Assembly (NCBI GenBank): GCA_030686995.1
Contig: CM060695.1
Location: 101,770,871-101,834,870, forward strand
DNA length: 64,000 nt
DNA from: Artemisia argyi
Taxonomy: Eukaryota > Streptophyta > Magnoliopsida > Asterales > Asteraceae
Direction: 5' to 3'
Below, one piece after another: positions 1 to 12,625 of this stretch. The notes under the pieces are model-generated. The model was not told the DNA's origin and ran no database searches. It saw nothing but the letters and a program-made list of their open reading frames with translations. Position 1 is the stretch's first letter, and every line of letters begins with the position of its first letter. A program made the translations under genes and the position numbers.

Positions 1-583
1 CAAGATCCAGTCACTTAATGCCCATTTGAATTTCATAGCTTGCTCCTCTTGATTACCAGCCCGAGTCCCCAAAAAGCTAGTCAAGCGCAAAAACCGCCTC
101 ATGAAGTCAATGGACGACTCATTATCGAACTGCTTGATGTTATGATATTCACGCTCAAATTTTTGCTGTTCGGAACGAGGAAAATACTGCAAATAGAAAA
201 TCTCACGAAATGACAGCCAAGTCAGAGTAGCAAAAAAGTCATCACCTTTCACCTGTGTCACCCTCCAGCTTATAACTAGCAAGACGAGCCTTAAACTCAT
301 CACCACACCTAAGCACCTCAAAGATTTTCTCAATGTGGGCTATCCAGTTTTCAGCATCCACAGGAAAGTTAGCTGAGCTAAAAGACTTGGGCCTTTGTTT
401 CCCAAATTTCTCCAACCACCCAAGTATGGTAGGTGCAGCATCCCCACCACTGCCAGACCCAAGGTGAGCCTGACGAAATTCATCAAAAAGTCGGGTCCTA
501 ATATCTGGCATCAAGGCCTCAACAGCCTGGGCCATAACCGCGCTGAAAGCAGCTTCATCACCAGTGTTACGTGTGTTCACCAT
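1..583 (-). pseudogene. gag: Partial gag of a Ty3/gypsy retrotransposon (element E)
   Basis: Minus strand, start codon at 583, running off the left edge. The N-terminal 113 codons open with MVNTRNTGDEAA and contain WIAHIEKIFEVL and RLASYKLEG, the usual start of the plant gypsy capsid domain. Near 240 the frame breaks: the reading meets stops, and the capsid continues in another frame with WLSFREIFYLQYFPRSEQQ and IDFMRRFLRLTSFLGTRAG, both typical retrotransposon gag signatures. The tryptophan-rich segment normally found just after KLEGDA is missing at the break, so a small deletion probably caused the shift. Gag would package element RNA in virus-like particles. It lies directly inside the LTR whose primer site is at 722-736. 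Family assignment to a chromovirus-like lineage is an inference from the LTR ends and Met primer site. Confidence 0.85.
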
Positions 584-721
584 CTAGAAGATCAATAAAC
601 GGATTAGTGAAGACAAATCAAAATGAGAATTACAAAATGAAGGAAACAGTCAGAGCAGAAGAAGCCTAATGTCTACCCAAATCCTCATAGGTCACTAGCC
701 TAAGCTCTAAGAGTCGCAAAC

Positions 722-736
722 CTGTCTCTGATACCA
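722..736 (-). other. Primer-binding site of element E (initiator-Met tRNA)
   Basis: The minus strand reads TGGTATCAGAGACAGG, whose first 11 bases complement the 3' end of plant initiator methionine tRNA. It lies 4 bases inside the LTR boundary at 741. This fixes element E as minus strand with its 5' LTR to the right and its coding part to the left. Confidence 0.85.
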
Positions 737-740
737 TAAT

Positions 741-3700
741 TGTAACACCCCAACCCGAAAAGGGCTAGAATGTAACATTATGGTGTGTAATCAGAACATA
801 ACAATGCAAGCGGAAGTCTTTATTAAAACATAAGTAACAAGTCATAAGAAACAATGACTTAAAGAGTATAGCCTTAACCAAGGCTATACAAAGGAAAATA
901 ATCCGGAAATACATAAGTCTAAAGGAAATAACAAGTCAAAGTACTAAGTCTGAAAATCCATAACAATGGGGAAACACTAAGTATAGGTCTTCTAGCATCC
1001 TATACTCATCACTCAAAGCCCAGCTTCCCGCTTATTACCTGCCACAGAGAAAAGAAAATGCGGATGAGCTAATGCTCAGTGAACAGATATAAACAAAGAT
1101 AGGTAATAAGCATAAACGAAAATAATAGATGAATAAGAGTCCACGTGAAACTGCAAAGATTAAGGTCAACAAAAATATAGCATATGTGATAATGAATCAA
1201 GGATTCATTAAAGGAAATATGAAACGGATATAAACATAAGCAAAGAGAATACAAACGTATAATAAGCATAAGAGAATAGAAATATAAGGATGTCAAATGA
1301 TAATAAAGAAATGCCCAGATAATCATACAAATTGCACAAAGGATTTGCAACTCCAATGTACTAGTGTGAAATGGAGTGTATTGCACCCACCAAACCATTC
1401 ACCAAATAATACAAAACAAAGTACCTAGGATGCATCCATACGCCCCCTGCAAAACAAATATATATGCACAAAGCTCTAGGCTAAGTAAACATATACAATA
1501 ATAAATATAGGCGTGAATAGCTAGCTTAAAGGGAACGCTGTGGACTAAAACCCACCTCCACCGATAGTGTCAATACCACTGGTGCATCAGTGGCAAGGCC
1601 ATGGACTCCCCATGACTGGCTACAAATTAATCAAATCATATACAAGTAACACATAATGGGCATAGAATCAAGAATGCTATAGAAAAGAAATATAGCATGC
1701 AAACGACTATCAATCTCATATCAATATCAAGTATCAACAATTACAAATCAAGCAAAGGGAACATAGCAATGGCTTAACTGAAGGGATCATAATCGAAACA
1801 TTAAACAAAGAGAGAATGATGGCCTTTACTAAAAAGGTGGAATATTTGTACCTTAGGAAATGAAAGCAAATGGAAAAGAACACAAGGAAAAGTGGATCAC
1901 TCCTTCTTCACCGAACCTACACGAATTATAATTACATATTACTTATATGCTTATTTAATATTATAACGGATTTTTAATGCCTGTTATAATTACGTCTTCC
2001 TATTTAGGGTTTATTTAGGTTAAAATGTTCAAAACATAGGTTTAGGGTTCCTTTAATTAATGCATAATTTAATTAGATTATAAATGTGATTCCAAATTAG
2101 GTTTGGCCGAATTAGAAGTTTAGGATTATACCGAATTAGAATGTGGGTTAAGTTGATAAGAATTGTAATATAATTAAGAACGTAAAGGGAAACCGGGTTA
2201 GACACACTAAGAATTCTTTCACTCACACCTTCTCGTTAATAATTATTAACACACTCATAAATGGCTTAACATTCTAATGACACCATAATTATAATATCTT
2301 ATAAATTTACGAGACACAATTTAAAAGAAATAAGTCACAACCTCATTCTCTAACTCCAACCCACGCATATAAACTCACACATGAACTGATCCCACACAGA
2401 CGAAACGAGACAACATAAAATCATAAGCTTATGTATACTTATATAACTGATTCATGCACAAGCTTAAAATAATTTTGAGACTCACAATTCCACCATAATA
2501 AATACTTATAATGCAATGTAACCCATGCCATTTCATACGTACACACAACTCACTCCACATGATTTCTTAATACTCATTTTAATGCATGTACACTTGTATG
2601 AACACAGATTCATGAAAAACAAACCCTTTTATCCCTTCTGATTTCACAACAAAATTTTATGCAGGAGACCCTTTTAAAATTCAATTTCAAAATTTATATC
2701 AAGACAAGTCTTAGACCCTTATAGATACTACGACACACACATAAACGTGGCATAAAGATCTTTCTTTTAGCATGCAAGCATAACCCTCATACATGTAGAC
2801 ACACCAATAAGACACAATACATTCTTAAAACTATGCACACGTGACACACTCAAATGTTACTACCACCTGCTTCTATGTTTATTGATTAGCATGCATGCAA
2901 AAGATACTAGTAAAACCCTTAATCAGAACCACAAGACAGCATGCATGCAACACCAGTAGGACTTATTCGACTCGCACAAAAACCACTCGCGACACTAGCA
3001 GCCACTAGACTTAGTCGACACCCAACACACCTAATACAACGCACATATACGACCTCGGTTTCATCGAGACAACGAGAGCAAAACAACGCCCTATGTCTAA
3101 CTTATTTTAGATTTTATTGTAAGCATACGTTTCATAAGTTTATAAATTCCATAGCACACACTCTTAACAGCCCCTAAGATCGACACATGAACAACATAAA
3201 ATTACATGGACCAAGCCCTACATGTCGACACAAAACCCATGCCCAATAACAGTCACAACGACACACAACACTCACACGTACACCATCATTCACAGTTTAT
3301 AGCATGCTGTTAGGACTTTTTATACAACCCACACAAGACCACACACAACACCAGTAGCAATAAAATCACGGCACCAACATGAGTACCAGTCCTAATATCG
3401 ACATAACGACACCCGCGAACATCATCACAAACACTAGGTTTCAGCGTGTTTAGTCTATGATTTCTAGTACACATCTCTTCATGATTTTATGTAGAGTTCT
3501 AAAGTTATGATTTTATGAGGCCAAAATACCATACGATCACAAAGCATATATGTTATACGATTTGAGGTTTCATTAATGATTTAAAGAGGGTTTTAATGAC
3601 AGCAACATAGGGCTCGAATTAGATAAAAAAAATCAGTTTCAACATGCAGTTTTTCATCAAGTCTTTTACTATCATATGGTATATAGGATGGTGGAAAGCG

Positions 3701-4166
3701 TGTTTTCTATTTTTTGGAAAGGGATTAATACCATATATTCTAATTGGTTAAGGATATATGCACTAGTCAAATAGTTCTTATCTCTTATTAATTTTGAAGT
3801 GTAAAATGGAAAAGAGTGTGTGAAAGTCGTGTATGTGAGAGCAAATAGATTCAGAAGATCTTTTATTCTATTAAGATTATTCACATTATATTTAGTTCTT
3901 ATCTTTAGTTTGAATTTGAGGTCATGTGGCGTATTGAGACAAAAGAATTGTGTAACAGATTTGATGCCAAGAAAAATGTTGTGTCAATGTAGCATATAAT
4001 TTGAGAAGGTTACAAAAGTTTTAACTATTTTGTTAACTATAGGGTGGTTTCATGAAATGAATAATTATTACTTAACATATAGTTTAGTACTTTTTAATTA
4101 TTTCATAACTTAAGTGAAAATTCAAATTAGACGTAAATTTATGAACTCAAAGTTTTGGGTTTTACA
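741..4166 (-). mobile_element. 5' LTR of gypsy element E
   Basis: The plus strand opens TGTAACACCCCAACCCG, nearly the same as the LTRs of element D, and ends GGGTTTTACA at 4166, matching the D end AGGGTTTTACA. The middle shares recognisable segments with D (for example around the tract GCATCCATACGCCCCC at 1431-1446 and the ACTCCTTCTTCA segment near 1898) but is diverged and rearranged. Length about 3.4 kb, similar to the 3-kb LTRs of D, H and J. The left boundary is firm because of the adjacent primer site; the right one rests on the terminal match only. The partner LTR and target duplication lie outside the window. The small ORFs inside, including the one at 2941-3177, look like chance. Confidence 0.7.
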
Positions 4167-4736
4167 CTACTACACATCTTGTGTTCTTAGTCTTTCTCTC
4201 TTATCATCTTTGAAAGAACACATATTCTTGCAAGGGAAGAATCACAAGAACCTAATCCACTCTTGTGATTGTGTCGAGGGTCTTATTCTCTATACCCTTT
4301 CTATTAGACTCGAGTCACTAGGTTAGGTTAGGGCTTAGTTCAAAGAAACTTATATTCATTCAAATTGGTTGTAAGAGAAGTCTTGTGTCTTGGTGACCAA
4401 GCCTAGATCATTGGGGATCTAGTTGGGGTTTGATACTTCCGGTGGGAAGTCTTGGTGACCGTAGGTTAAGTTGAATCGAAAGATTCTTTAGGGTGGTTTC
4501 CGAGGTGTGGAATACCGTGGGATTAACTCCTTCTTTGTGAGCATCGATATTGGTGAATATCGGTCGAGTGAATTGTAACAGTTTGTAGTCCACTGAAAGG
4601 ATTATACTGGTGGAATAGTATCGGTGTCGTGGATTCACAACTGGACGTACGGATAGTATAAACCCCCCATCCCGAACCAGTATATATCGTGGTGTCTCTC
4701 TTTACTCGCTTTATATACTTTGGTTGTGCTTGTGGT
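4167..4736 (+). mobile_element. Probable remnant of a copia-type LTR
   Basis: This 570-bp stretch lies between the end of LTR E and the start of LTR A. It reads like the R-U5 part of a long copia LTR: runs such as CTTGGTGACC (twice), GAGGTGTGGAATACCGTGGG and a T-rich end with TTGTGCTTGTGGTTG. No coding potential is convincing on either strand; the open frames at 4408-4756 minus look like chance. Its own end and primer site are not visible because A begins or was fused here. Assignment is by general resemblance only. Confidence 0.4.
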
Positions 4737-5044
4737 TGTTTGGATTGAGTCAACAAGTAATGTATTATGTTAACGTGTAATAGTTAGTAATAGTGCTAGT
4801 CCAAGTATTAAATGTATAGCCAAAAGGCTCGACCCATTAAGGGACCAAGGTCCGGCCCATTGAGGCCTAGTGTAAGAAATATATAAATCCCTCCTAGGCT
4901 TGTTAGGAGGGTGTAGGAGTTCATTATTCAAGCTTATTTTACACATAGTTCTCTCCACCTCTCTCTGCCTCTTTCTCTGTCTAGAATACTTTATTTTTCT
5001 CTCTAAAATACAGGCGTGTGAAGTGATTATATTGGGTCTTAACA
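4737..5044 (+). repeat. 5' LTR of element A
   Basis: Ends CTTAACA followed after two bases by the primer site. It lacks about 20 bases found at the start of the 3' LTR (TGTTAGCATTAAATG and on). It holds a pyrimidine-rich CTCTCTCTGCCTC tract near 4956-4978. A short LTR of about 0.3 kb is common in copia elements. The exact left boundary is uncertain: homology with the 3' LTR is clear only from 4746. Confidence 0.8.
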
Positions 5045-5046
5045 AG

Positions 5047-5058
5047 TGGTATCAGAGC
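5047..5058 (+). other. Primer-binding site of element A (initiator-Met tRNA)
   Basis: TGGTATCAGAGC, an exact 12-base complement to the 3' end of plant initiator Met tRNA, two bases after the LTR end CTTAACA. This is the usual copia arrangement and sets the plus orientation. Confidence 0.95.
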
Positions 5059-5276
5059 CTAACAATGATCTAGGAGTGATTGGAGTTTGTTTTGTTTCGA
5101 TTTTTAAAAGCCTATATCATGTTTTTTTTAAAAAGATCCTTACTTTTCTTGTTTTTCTTGGGTTTCAACACTTTTTTTTATTAAAAACTATTGTTATAGA
5201 CCTTTTCTAACAAGAAAGTTTCAATCTTTTTGAAAGATTCAAGCTTTAAAAATTCGTTCTTGATTTTGTACTTGTT

Positions 5277-5800
5277 TTCGAGAATTCAAAAATTTCCATA
5301 AAAATCATCAAGTTTGCAACTTTCTTCAAGCTTTGGTGTTTTTAAGGCTAGAAGTACAAGAATCTTGGAATACAAACTTCATTTGGGTGTGCTTTTAGCA
5401 AAATCAAAATTCTTGCTAATTTTCGAGAACACAATTGTACTAATTTTCAAGAACACAAAACCCTAGTTTTCGAGAATACTCCCTGTAGATCCTGAAGTGT
5501 TACCGTTGCTTACTCAGTGCTTCTCTTGATTGTATAAGTGAGAAAACACTTCGACTCGTGGGATACTCTCTAAATTGTATAATTTAGAAAGTTTTTGTGA
5601 TAATTTTCGAGAATTCTAAAAATTTTCGAGAATTTTTGGTCAAAAATTATCGAGAACTTTTTATCGAGAATTTTTTATCTAGAATTTTTCTGGGTCAAAA
5701 TTTTTGAAAATTTTTCTTTGAGGAAATTTTCGAAGATTTTTCTAAGGTGAAATTATCGAAAATTTTTTGTGGACTAAGTTTCGAAAATTGTTGGTGGATT
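5277..5800 (+). repeat. Leader of element A with repeated TTCGAGAA-type motifs
   Basis: The untranslated leader between primer site and gag carries five exact TTCGAGAA copies (5277, 5422, 5469, 5606, 5625) and about seven variants, including ATCGAGAA at about 5650 and 5664 and TTCGAAAA at about 5785. They are embedded in A/T runs. The TTCnnGAA shape is that of paired heat-shock-element units, but here it lies in the transcribed leader rather than the LTR promoter. No ORF of note precedes 5896. Confidence 0.6.
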
Positions 5801-5895
5801 AAAAGTTCATTGTTCACGGAAAGTTACATTCATATAACTCAACTCCTATTTCGTTGAGCCGATCCAAGATCAACTTTATCACACATCATAACACA

Positions 5896-8800
5896 ATGGA
5901 AAAGGAAATTCAAATAAAAGAGAGGGATTCAATGAAAGCGTTTAAAGTGTTCAAGTCACAGACTGAGAAGGTTATAAGTACATCAGGATATGATTCAAGG
6001 TTCGATCAAGCATTTGAATACTTCATCAGAATCCAATTTCATCATTTCAAAGAAAAACTCATCAAAAGCCTGAATCAACTGAAAAAGCTACTTAATGAAG
6101 AAGAACTTCATACGCGTAACTGCAAGGAAGCTCTTAAAGTGATCAAAACTCAGTTCCAGAGTATATTTAACCCTTGGATAATGAACCAGTCAGAGTTTAT
6201 CGATGCAATCTACCAAAGATTTTGGGTAAGCTATACGACCTTCAGAACTAAATGCATCAATGACATGGGTGAACTCGAAAAGATACTTGATGCTGAGGAA
6301 GATGAGTTAAATGAAATTGAGAAGCTGAAACGGGAAAGAGAGCAGATTGAAAAAGATATGCAGCTAAATGAAAGAGAGCAGATTGAAAAACATATGCAGT
6401 TAAAAGAAAGAGAGCTAATTGAAAGAGAGATGCAGTTAAAGGAAACAGAGGTGATTGTAAGAGAGACAGACAAAGATTTTCAAAATAAAGAGGAATCGGT
6501 CAATGAGGGTGAAGCATCTGATGATAGTTTGGTTTTCATGGGAAGTGATTCATCTTCAGAACAGCAGGTTGAAAGCAGCAGTCCAAGGTATGATTCGGAT
6601 TCTGATGGTACACACAGGAATGAAGCTGTTTTGGATACCGTGGATGATCATACCAGACCTTCATTTGATAAAGAGATATTGGCTATGGTACAACATTAAA
6701 ATGATAATGTTGATATGTTCGATAATGTGTTTGCTCATGATCAGACACATCTTGCGCATCCTGAGTCTATTAGTGACACATATGTGGTGGAACAAAATGA
6801 TATTAATATCACTCTTGCTACTCCAGATATGGATCCTAATGGAGGTGAGCATGCACATGATGGATCTACTTATGAACAAGATCGTGCCTTATTTGTATCA
6901 TTAATCAATAATTTCAAACATGAACTTGAAAAGTGCAAAGAGGACAATCGCAAAGCTAAGCAAGCGAATGTCTTATTGACAAAAGAGCTTGAGAGATTTA
7001 AGGAAATGGAAAAATGTTTTGAAAATGTAACAAAAAGAAAAGCTGAACTTGAATTTGAAAACTCAAATATTAAATCTCAAGCTCGGAAGTTTGAAATGAA
7101 TGGAGAGTTTGTCAAACCACTTTTAATAAGAAAAGAAGAACTTGAAGTTGGATATAGAGAAGCTGTTTTGGATAAAAAAACATTCCATTCAAAAATTGGA
7201 TGAACAAATGGCTCTTAATAACAGAAAGGTTGAAGCGCTTTTAAAAGAGAATAGTGATTTAAAAAGCGAAAATTCAAGGCTTCAGAAAACCACTTCAAAT
7301 TTTGAGATTGTTAACATAAAACTTGAGAATGAAAACCAAGAATTTTTGAAATGAGCAAACGATCTTGAAAAAAACATCAAAAATTGGGACAGACTACTCA
7401 GACTTTCAACACGTTAGCTACAAAAGATGATGACATTTCTAAACAAACATCTGGAATTGGTTTTGTGAATAGTGCTCATTTGGAAAATGGAAAACCGTGT
7501 TTTTTAAATAAAGTAAAAAAACTGACACTTATTTTGTATAACGCTGAAGATATGGGAAAAGAATTGACAGATGACCTTCTGTTTGAATCTCAAGATATTT
7601 TAAAATCTGAAGAGGAAACATGTTTGAAAGTAAAACAAAGAAAAACCCCATTCTCGTACCATGGCTTTGTGTATGGTTGTACACAATTGACAGATATTCC
7701 AAAAGAACCTTTGAAAAGAAAAGACACATATGTGAAAAGATATTTCAAAGAAGCTCAACTTGCTACTTATGATACTAAGTTATGGAAAAATAGAGCAAGG
7801 AAACAGTTATGTAATCTTAAACATCACATTGAGCAAACGTTGAAAGTCATTGGTAATAAGCAACAATACAACATTAATGGTTTCTCTAATCCATTTTCAT
7901 CGGACTTACGTCTAAAAATTGAAGTCAAAAAGATTTTAAAAGATGAGATTGAACCTCGTGTGAAAGATATCAACTTAAGTTTTGAACACTTTGAAAAATA
8001 TCTTGTCACTGAAATGAGAGAAGATTTAAAGTACATTTACTCTCTTGAAGACGAATTTGATGAAAAATGCTTAATACTAGACATTCAAAAAGAAATTTTC
8101 ACAAATCAAATAGAGTCATTCAAGTCAGTATCTGTCAGCCATGAGTATGAGAATGTGAATTTTGAACAAACATCTGCTTTGAAATCTGAAAATCTTTATC
8201 TCAAAAAGAAAATCACCGAGCTTTCAATAGAAGCAGCTGATGTTAAAGAAGAACTGTCAAAAAGAACTGCTCTGTTTGAGAAACATCTTGCAAAAGTCGA
8301 AGCACAAAGTATCTCTTTCCATCTAAAACTGCAAGAGAAGAATGAGAAAATGTCATCTGAAAACTCTTTGACATCAGTGCTTAAAGGAAAAGGAAAGATT
8401 TTTGAAGAAAATTGTGATGGTACCAAAATCAAGTTTGATCTTGATGAACTTGATACAAAAAATATTGAGTTGGAACATGCTGTGGCATCATTACAAAAAG
8501 AAAACGAGCATTTGAAACAGACTTACAAAAACTTGTTTGATTCAATCAAGCGGTCAAGAGTTCAGAATCAAATTTCAAACAAATCTGACTCTCAGATCAC
8601 ACAAAATCATCTTTTTGAAAAAGAAAAATATGTGCTTTAAAAGAAAATTGTTGAATTGGAAAAGACAGTTGCACAACAAACCAAGGATTTTGGTGATGCC
8701 AAAAATGATTTTTCAATTGAAACAGACAAATATGAAAAATATTTTGCACATCTTGAAAATCAAAATGCTTCTTTACATGAAAAACTGGCATCATCAGATC

Positions 8801-9560
8801 ATCTTTCTCTTCAAAAAGAATACAATGATTTGAGAACTCCATACAATGCCTTAAAGCCAAAGTTTGATTTTCTTAACCGGTCAAAAGGAAAATCTCAAGT
8901 TTCAAACGAGTCTAAACCAGAAGTAAGTGTTTCAGAAAAGGTTTACACGGGTGAATCTTCAAAACCATTTTCAAAAAGGGTTTCTCAGTTTACTACCTAT
9001 TCTTTGCAAAAATGAAGGACGTTTTCAAAGAGACCTAATTTTTCTGAAACATTTACTCCTCAAAAGGTTTCAACAACAAGTGCTCTAAAAGAAAAGAATC
9101 GTGTTTTTCAAACTCCATACTCTTGTTTTACTCCGTAAAGCCAGTATGGAAACCAAAGCAAAGCCGTTCAAAACATTTGAATTATTCATACTCTGAAATG
9201 CTTCCGCTACAACAACAGAATGGCTCTGATTTGAAAAAACCAAATTCTGGAAGGTTTCCATTCATCTCAAAAACGAATTTTCAAAATGAAACACTGAGTT
9301 TCAACAATGAATGGAAAATTTCTTCTTCAAGTTTTAAAACTCCAAGAGAGACACTGAGTTTCTCAAACAACTTTCAAAAGCAAAAGAGTTTTAAATCACC
9401 GTTGATTCCACAAGCTTTATTTCAAAATGAAACACCGGTTTTTAGTCCTCATTGGAATTTAACTTCTTTGTCTCGGATTGACGCAACTTACAAATGGATT
9501 TCAAAATATGGTAAAATCGTCGTCACCGTGCTTAAATGGGTTCCAAAGGTTGTTGTCTAA
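5896..9560 (+). pseudogene. Broken coiled-coil gag-like region of copia element A
   Basis: Start chosen at ATG 5896 (MEKEIQIKERDSMKAF). The product is a long, charged, helical protein. An N-terminal domain contains ELHTRNCKEALKVIKTQF and a heptad-rich stretch of EREQIEK/MQLKERE repeats. Further coiled coil (LKKKITELSIEAADVKEEL, LKQTYKNLFDSIKRSR) leads to a basic, Ser/Phe-rich tail ending in KWVPKVVV. I recall proteins of this type N-terminal to pol in Asteraceae copia elements. No zinc knuckle, protease or later domain is seen. In-frame stops lie at 6697, 7352, 8638 and 9013, with frame changes near 7175, 7360 and 9130, so it cannot make one protein. A structural role in particle assembly is inferred from position only. 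Confidence 0.7.
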
Positions 9561-9569
9561 TCTGATCTA

Positions 9570-9645
9570 ATAATGACTTCTTAGTATTTCTGCTAAGGAC
9601 TCGGACTTCAACATAATGACTTCTTAGTATTTCTGCTAAGGACTC
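9570..9645 (+). repeat. Short tandem copies in A, left of insertion D
   Basis: Two copies of ATAATGACTTCTTAGTATTT followed by CTGCTAAGGACTC (from 9570 and 9613, spacing 43). The array resumes at 18862 on the other side of element D, so D landed inside the minisatellite. Confidence 0.85.
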
Positions 9646-12604
9646 TGTAACACCCCAACCCGACAAGGGCTAAGATATCACATTCATGGTGTCAAAAAGA
9701 ACCTACAAAAGCCTAACACTTCAATAATACAATCGAATACAAAGGTTTCAAAGGAATTCTAAGGCCAAGAATTACAAAACAAAACTAAGGTACAAAATAT
9801 CTAATACAAAACGTCTTCAAATCAACTCTAGTACATGGTAGCTATCAAAGGTATAGTCTTCTCTAAAGGCTCTTACTTGCACTTTTCACCCATAACCCAG
9901 CTTCCTTCTAAAACCTGCCGCGGGAAAAGAAATGCGGCTGAGCTTAAAAAGCTCAGTGAACAGATATAACAACAAAGTAATATGAAACAGAAATGAGAAT
10001 CAGAATATACGTTGCATTTGGTTAATATCAAAAGGTATAAACAAAGGTAAAAGAAGTAAAGGGTAAAGTAAGGTAAGGTTAGGTCAGTCATCTACCAACG
10101 AGCCCAGAACAGAATTATCATGTCATATTCTTCAAACATATCCTGCAGCATAATAGTAACCATGGAGTAGCTAGCTCCCAGAAATGTGAAGGACGCATAT
10201 TGCACATACGCCACATTCACCAGACCAGATAATAATATAATGTATGACAGATAACAGAAACAGATTTAGGATGCATCCATACGCCCCCACAGAAATGAGA
10301 TTGGCCATAATAAATCATATCATAAAGTGTGCGCATCATATAATAGAAAGGGTACGTGGCAGAACATCACTCTACTGTTCATATCAAAAGGTTCATATCA
10401 AAGGTTCATAATATCAAAAGTCATATCAAAGGTTCAGAATATCAAAGGTCATAATATCAGAAGTCATATCAATAGTTCAAAATATCCAAGGTTCATTCCC
10501 AAAGGTTTATTACAAAAGATTCATTATCAAGTTTCATACTTTCCTAATAAAATATGAAAGAGTTAAGAGAAAACAGATTTAAAAACTTTACAATCATTTA
10601 TCTATTTCTATCACAAAGATATCCCTTTTTAAAACATTCTTCATAAAAGCCAATTAATCCTTCATTTAAAACTAGTTTTCTATCAAAATCATAGAGTGTC
10701 ATTTCAAAACGGTTTTCTTCCAAAACATCAAGTTATATTTTCAAAAGGTTTTCATATCAAATTAGCGTAACAGATGAACCAAAGATATCATATATACAAA
10801 GGTCAGAAGTCATAGTAGTGGCAAAATAAATGGATCACGAGTAATGAGAAACCTTACTGAAAGGTTAGAATATCTTTACTTTAGACCGCAAGGGCAAACA
10901 TAACAGAAAATATAAAGATTGGAAGCAACTCCTTCTTCAGCGGATCTACACGAATTCATGATCGACTTATTAATAACTCATTTTAAATCATGTTACATAT
11001 TTTAGTCAGCTTTTCCTTTTTAGAAACTTTCCTTTTATAGTAGCTTTCCAAAACTAGTAACCTTCCAAAGATAGCAAGTTTCCTCTTAAAGTAATTTAAC
11101 CATTTTAGGTAACTTTCTATATATAGCCACTTTCCAAAAATAATAACTTTCCCTGATTTAGTAAGTTTCTATATTTAATAGGTTTCCCGAAATCATAATT
11201 TAATAATTTAAGGTTATAATGAGCATTTAATAATATTTAAAGTTAAAATGACCAATATAATAGTTTAGGGTTAATTAAGTCAATTTAGGGTCAAAATGTA
11301 AATTATCAAAATTAAATATTAAAAATGTCAAATTAAATTATTTTAAAGTTTATACTCTAATTTTATATCAAGACGATAATTTTAGACCCCGTCGTTCATA
11401 ATTTATTAATGTATCATTGACATTGATCTTAGACCGCGACGACCAAAATATGTTATTAAAACATGTATAATCACACGACTCGTATACCAACTCGCACCTT
11501 TCTCGACTTCAAAATACAACCAAACAAGATTACAACGACCCGACCTTAAGATGACATACGTATATCATAATCCCACATGCATGCTCTTGCTCTTATCTTT
11601 CATTTCAATTAGATTAATTCCAGGTTTTTACATGTGTAAAATAAATCAACCCAAAGCACATGTAAACCGATTCGAACCGCCAATTAAAAATCAATATCGA
11701 TATATATATGTTCCAGTATTTCATGTGATAGTTATATCATCATTTTATGTGGCATAATAACATACTATTTTTTACACCAATCAGATATTGGTTCATCTCT
11801 ATGTCACCATTTCATGTTCTGTCTTTATTCTAATGTTTCAAATGTCTAGACATATAACAAGGTTGAACATATAGATCGCCTGGTCATGATTTAAGTGACG
11901 TGTTTTATTATTATCTTTATCATTTCATGTGTCGCCTTTAAAAGCTATTCATATAACAGATTTATGAGACAAACATTTAATATTTAGACAAAAATTAAGA
12001 TTGTATAGCATATTTCATCGTTAGCTTACGGTTATATATGTATGTCGCATGTCTAAAATAAACAAGGGAGGGCTACAAGGATACCTCTAGGACGATCTCA
12101 TGGACGAACCGAAGAATCAAAACCAAACTCTTCGAATTGAAACCACACGATCTATTTTCTTGATACTTCAAAGGGCCAATTTTATATGTTTTTTATTTAA
12201 GGTTTTAAAGTGAGATGAAATTGTGAGATACTGTTGAGAAGAGCACAAAATGAGGGCAAATATAATGGAATATGGCACAAGATGTCGCCGTGATTATGGG
12301 AGCAGTTGAAGACAATATTCTCTAAAATCTTTTCAATTAAAAATCATATCTTCACATCTATGTTGCATACAAAAAAATGGAATATATTTGGTCCATTTAC
12401 TTGTATACGTATGATGCACTTATTTAGCTAATATAGAATGTCAAAATTCACATTTACTTAGGTTATAATTGTTTAGTTTAGGATTTAATTTAAATGTGTG
12501 TATTAATTTTAATGTATAGGTAAAATGACATATCATTAATTTTATACTTAGGTTAAAATAGAAAATGATGAAAAATTTATGGTTCAAAAATCTAGGGTTT
12601 TACA
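9646..12604 (-). repeat. 3' LTR of element D
   Basis: Plus strand runs from TGTAACACCCCAACCCGACA to GGGTTTTACA. It lacks about 233 bp present at 16421-16653 of the other LTR; E retains a related segment near 1560-1630, so this copy suffered the deletion. It includes imperfect about 20-bp repeats built on AAAGGTTCATA/ATATCAAAAGTCATATC (10377-10535). No gene inside. Confidence 0.93.
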
Positions 12605-12625
12605 ACTCTTCCCCTCTAAAAGAAA
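12605..12625 (-). other. Polypurine tract of element D
   Basis: On the minus strand TTTTAGAGGGGAAGAG lies immediately before the 3' LTR start TGTAAAACCC. This is where plus-strand DNA synthesis would be primed. Confidence 0.8.

Noticed and set aside
2020..2060. Telomere-like TTTAGGG
   Set aside because: Only one or two isolated matches inside LTR E; no array.
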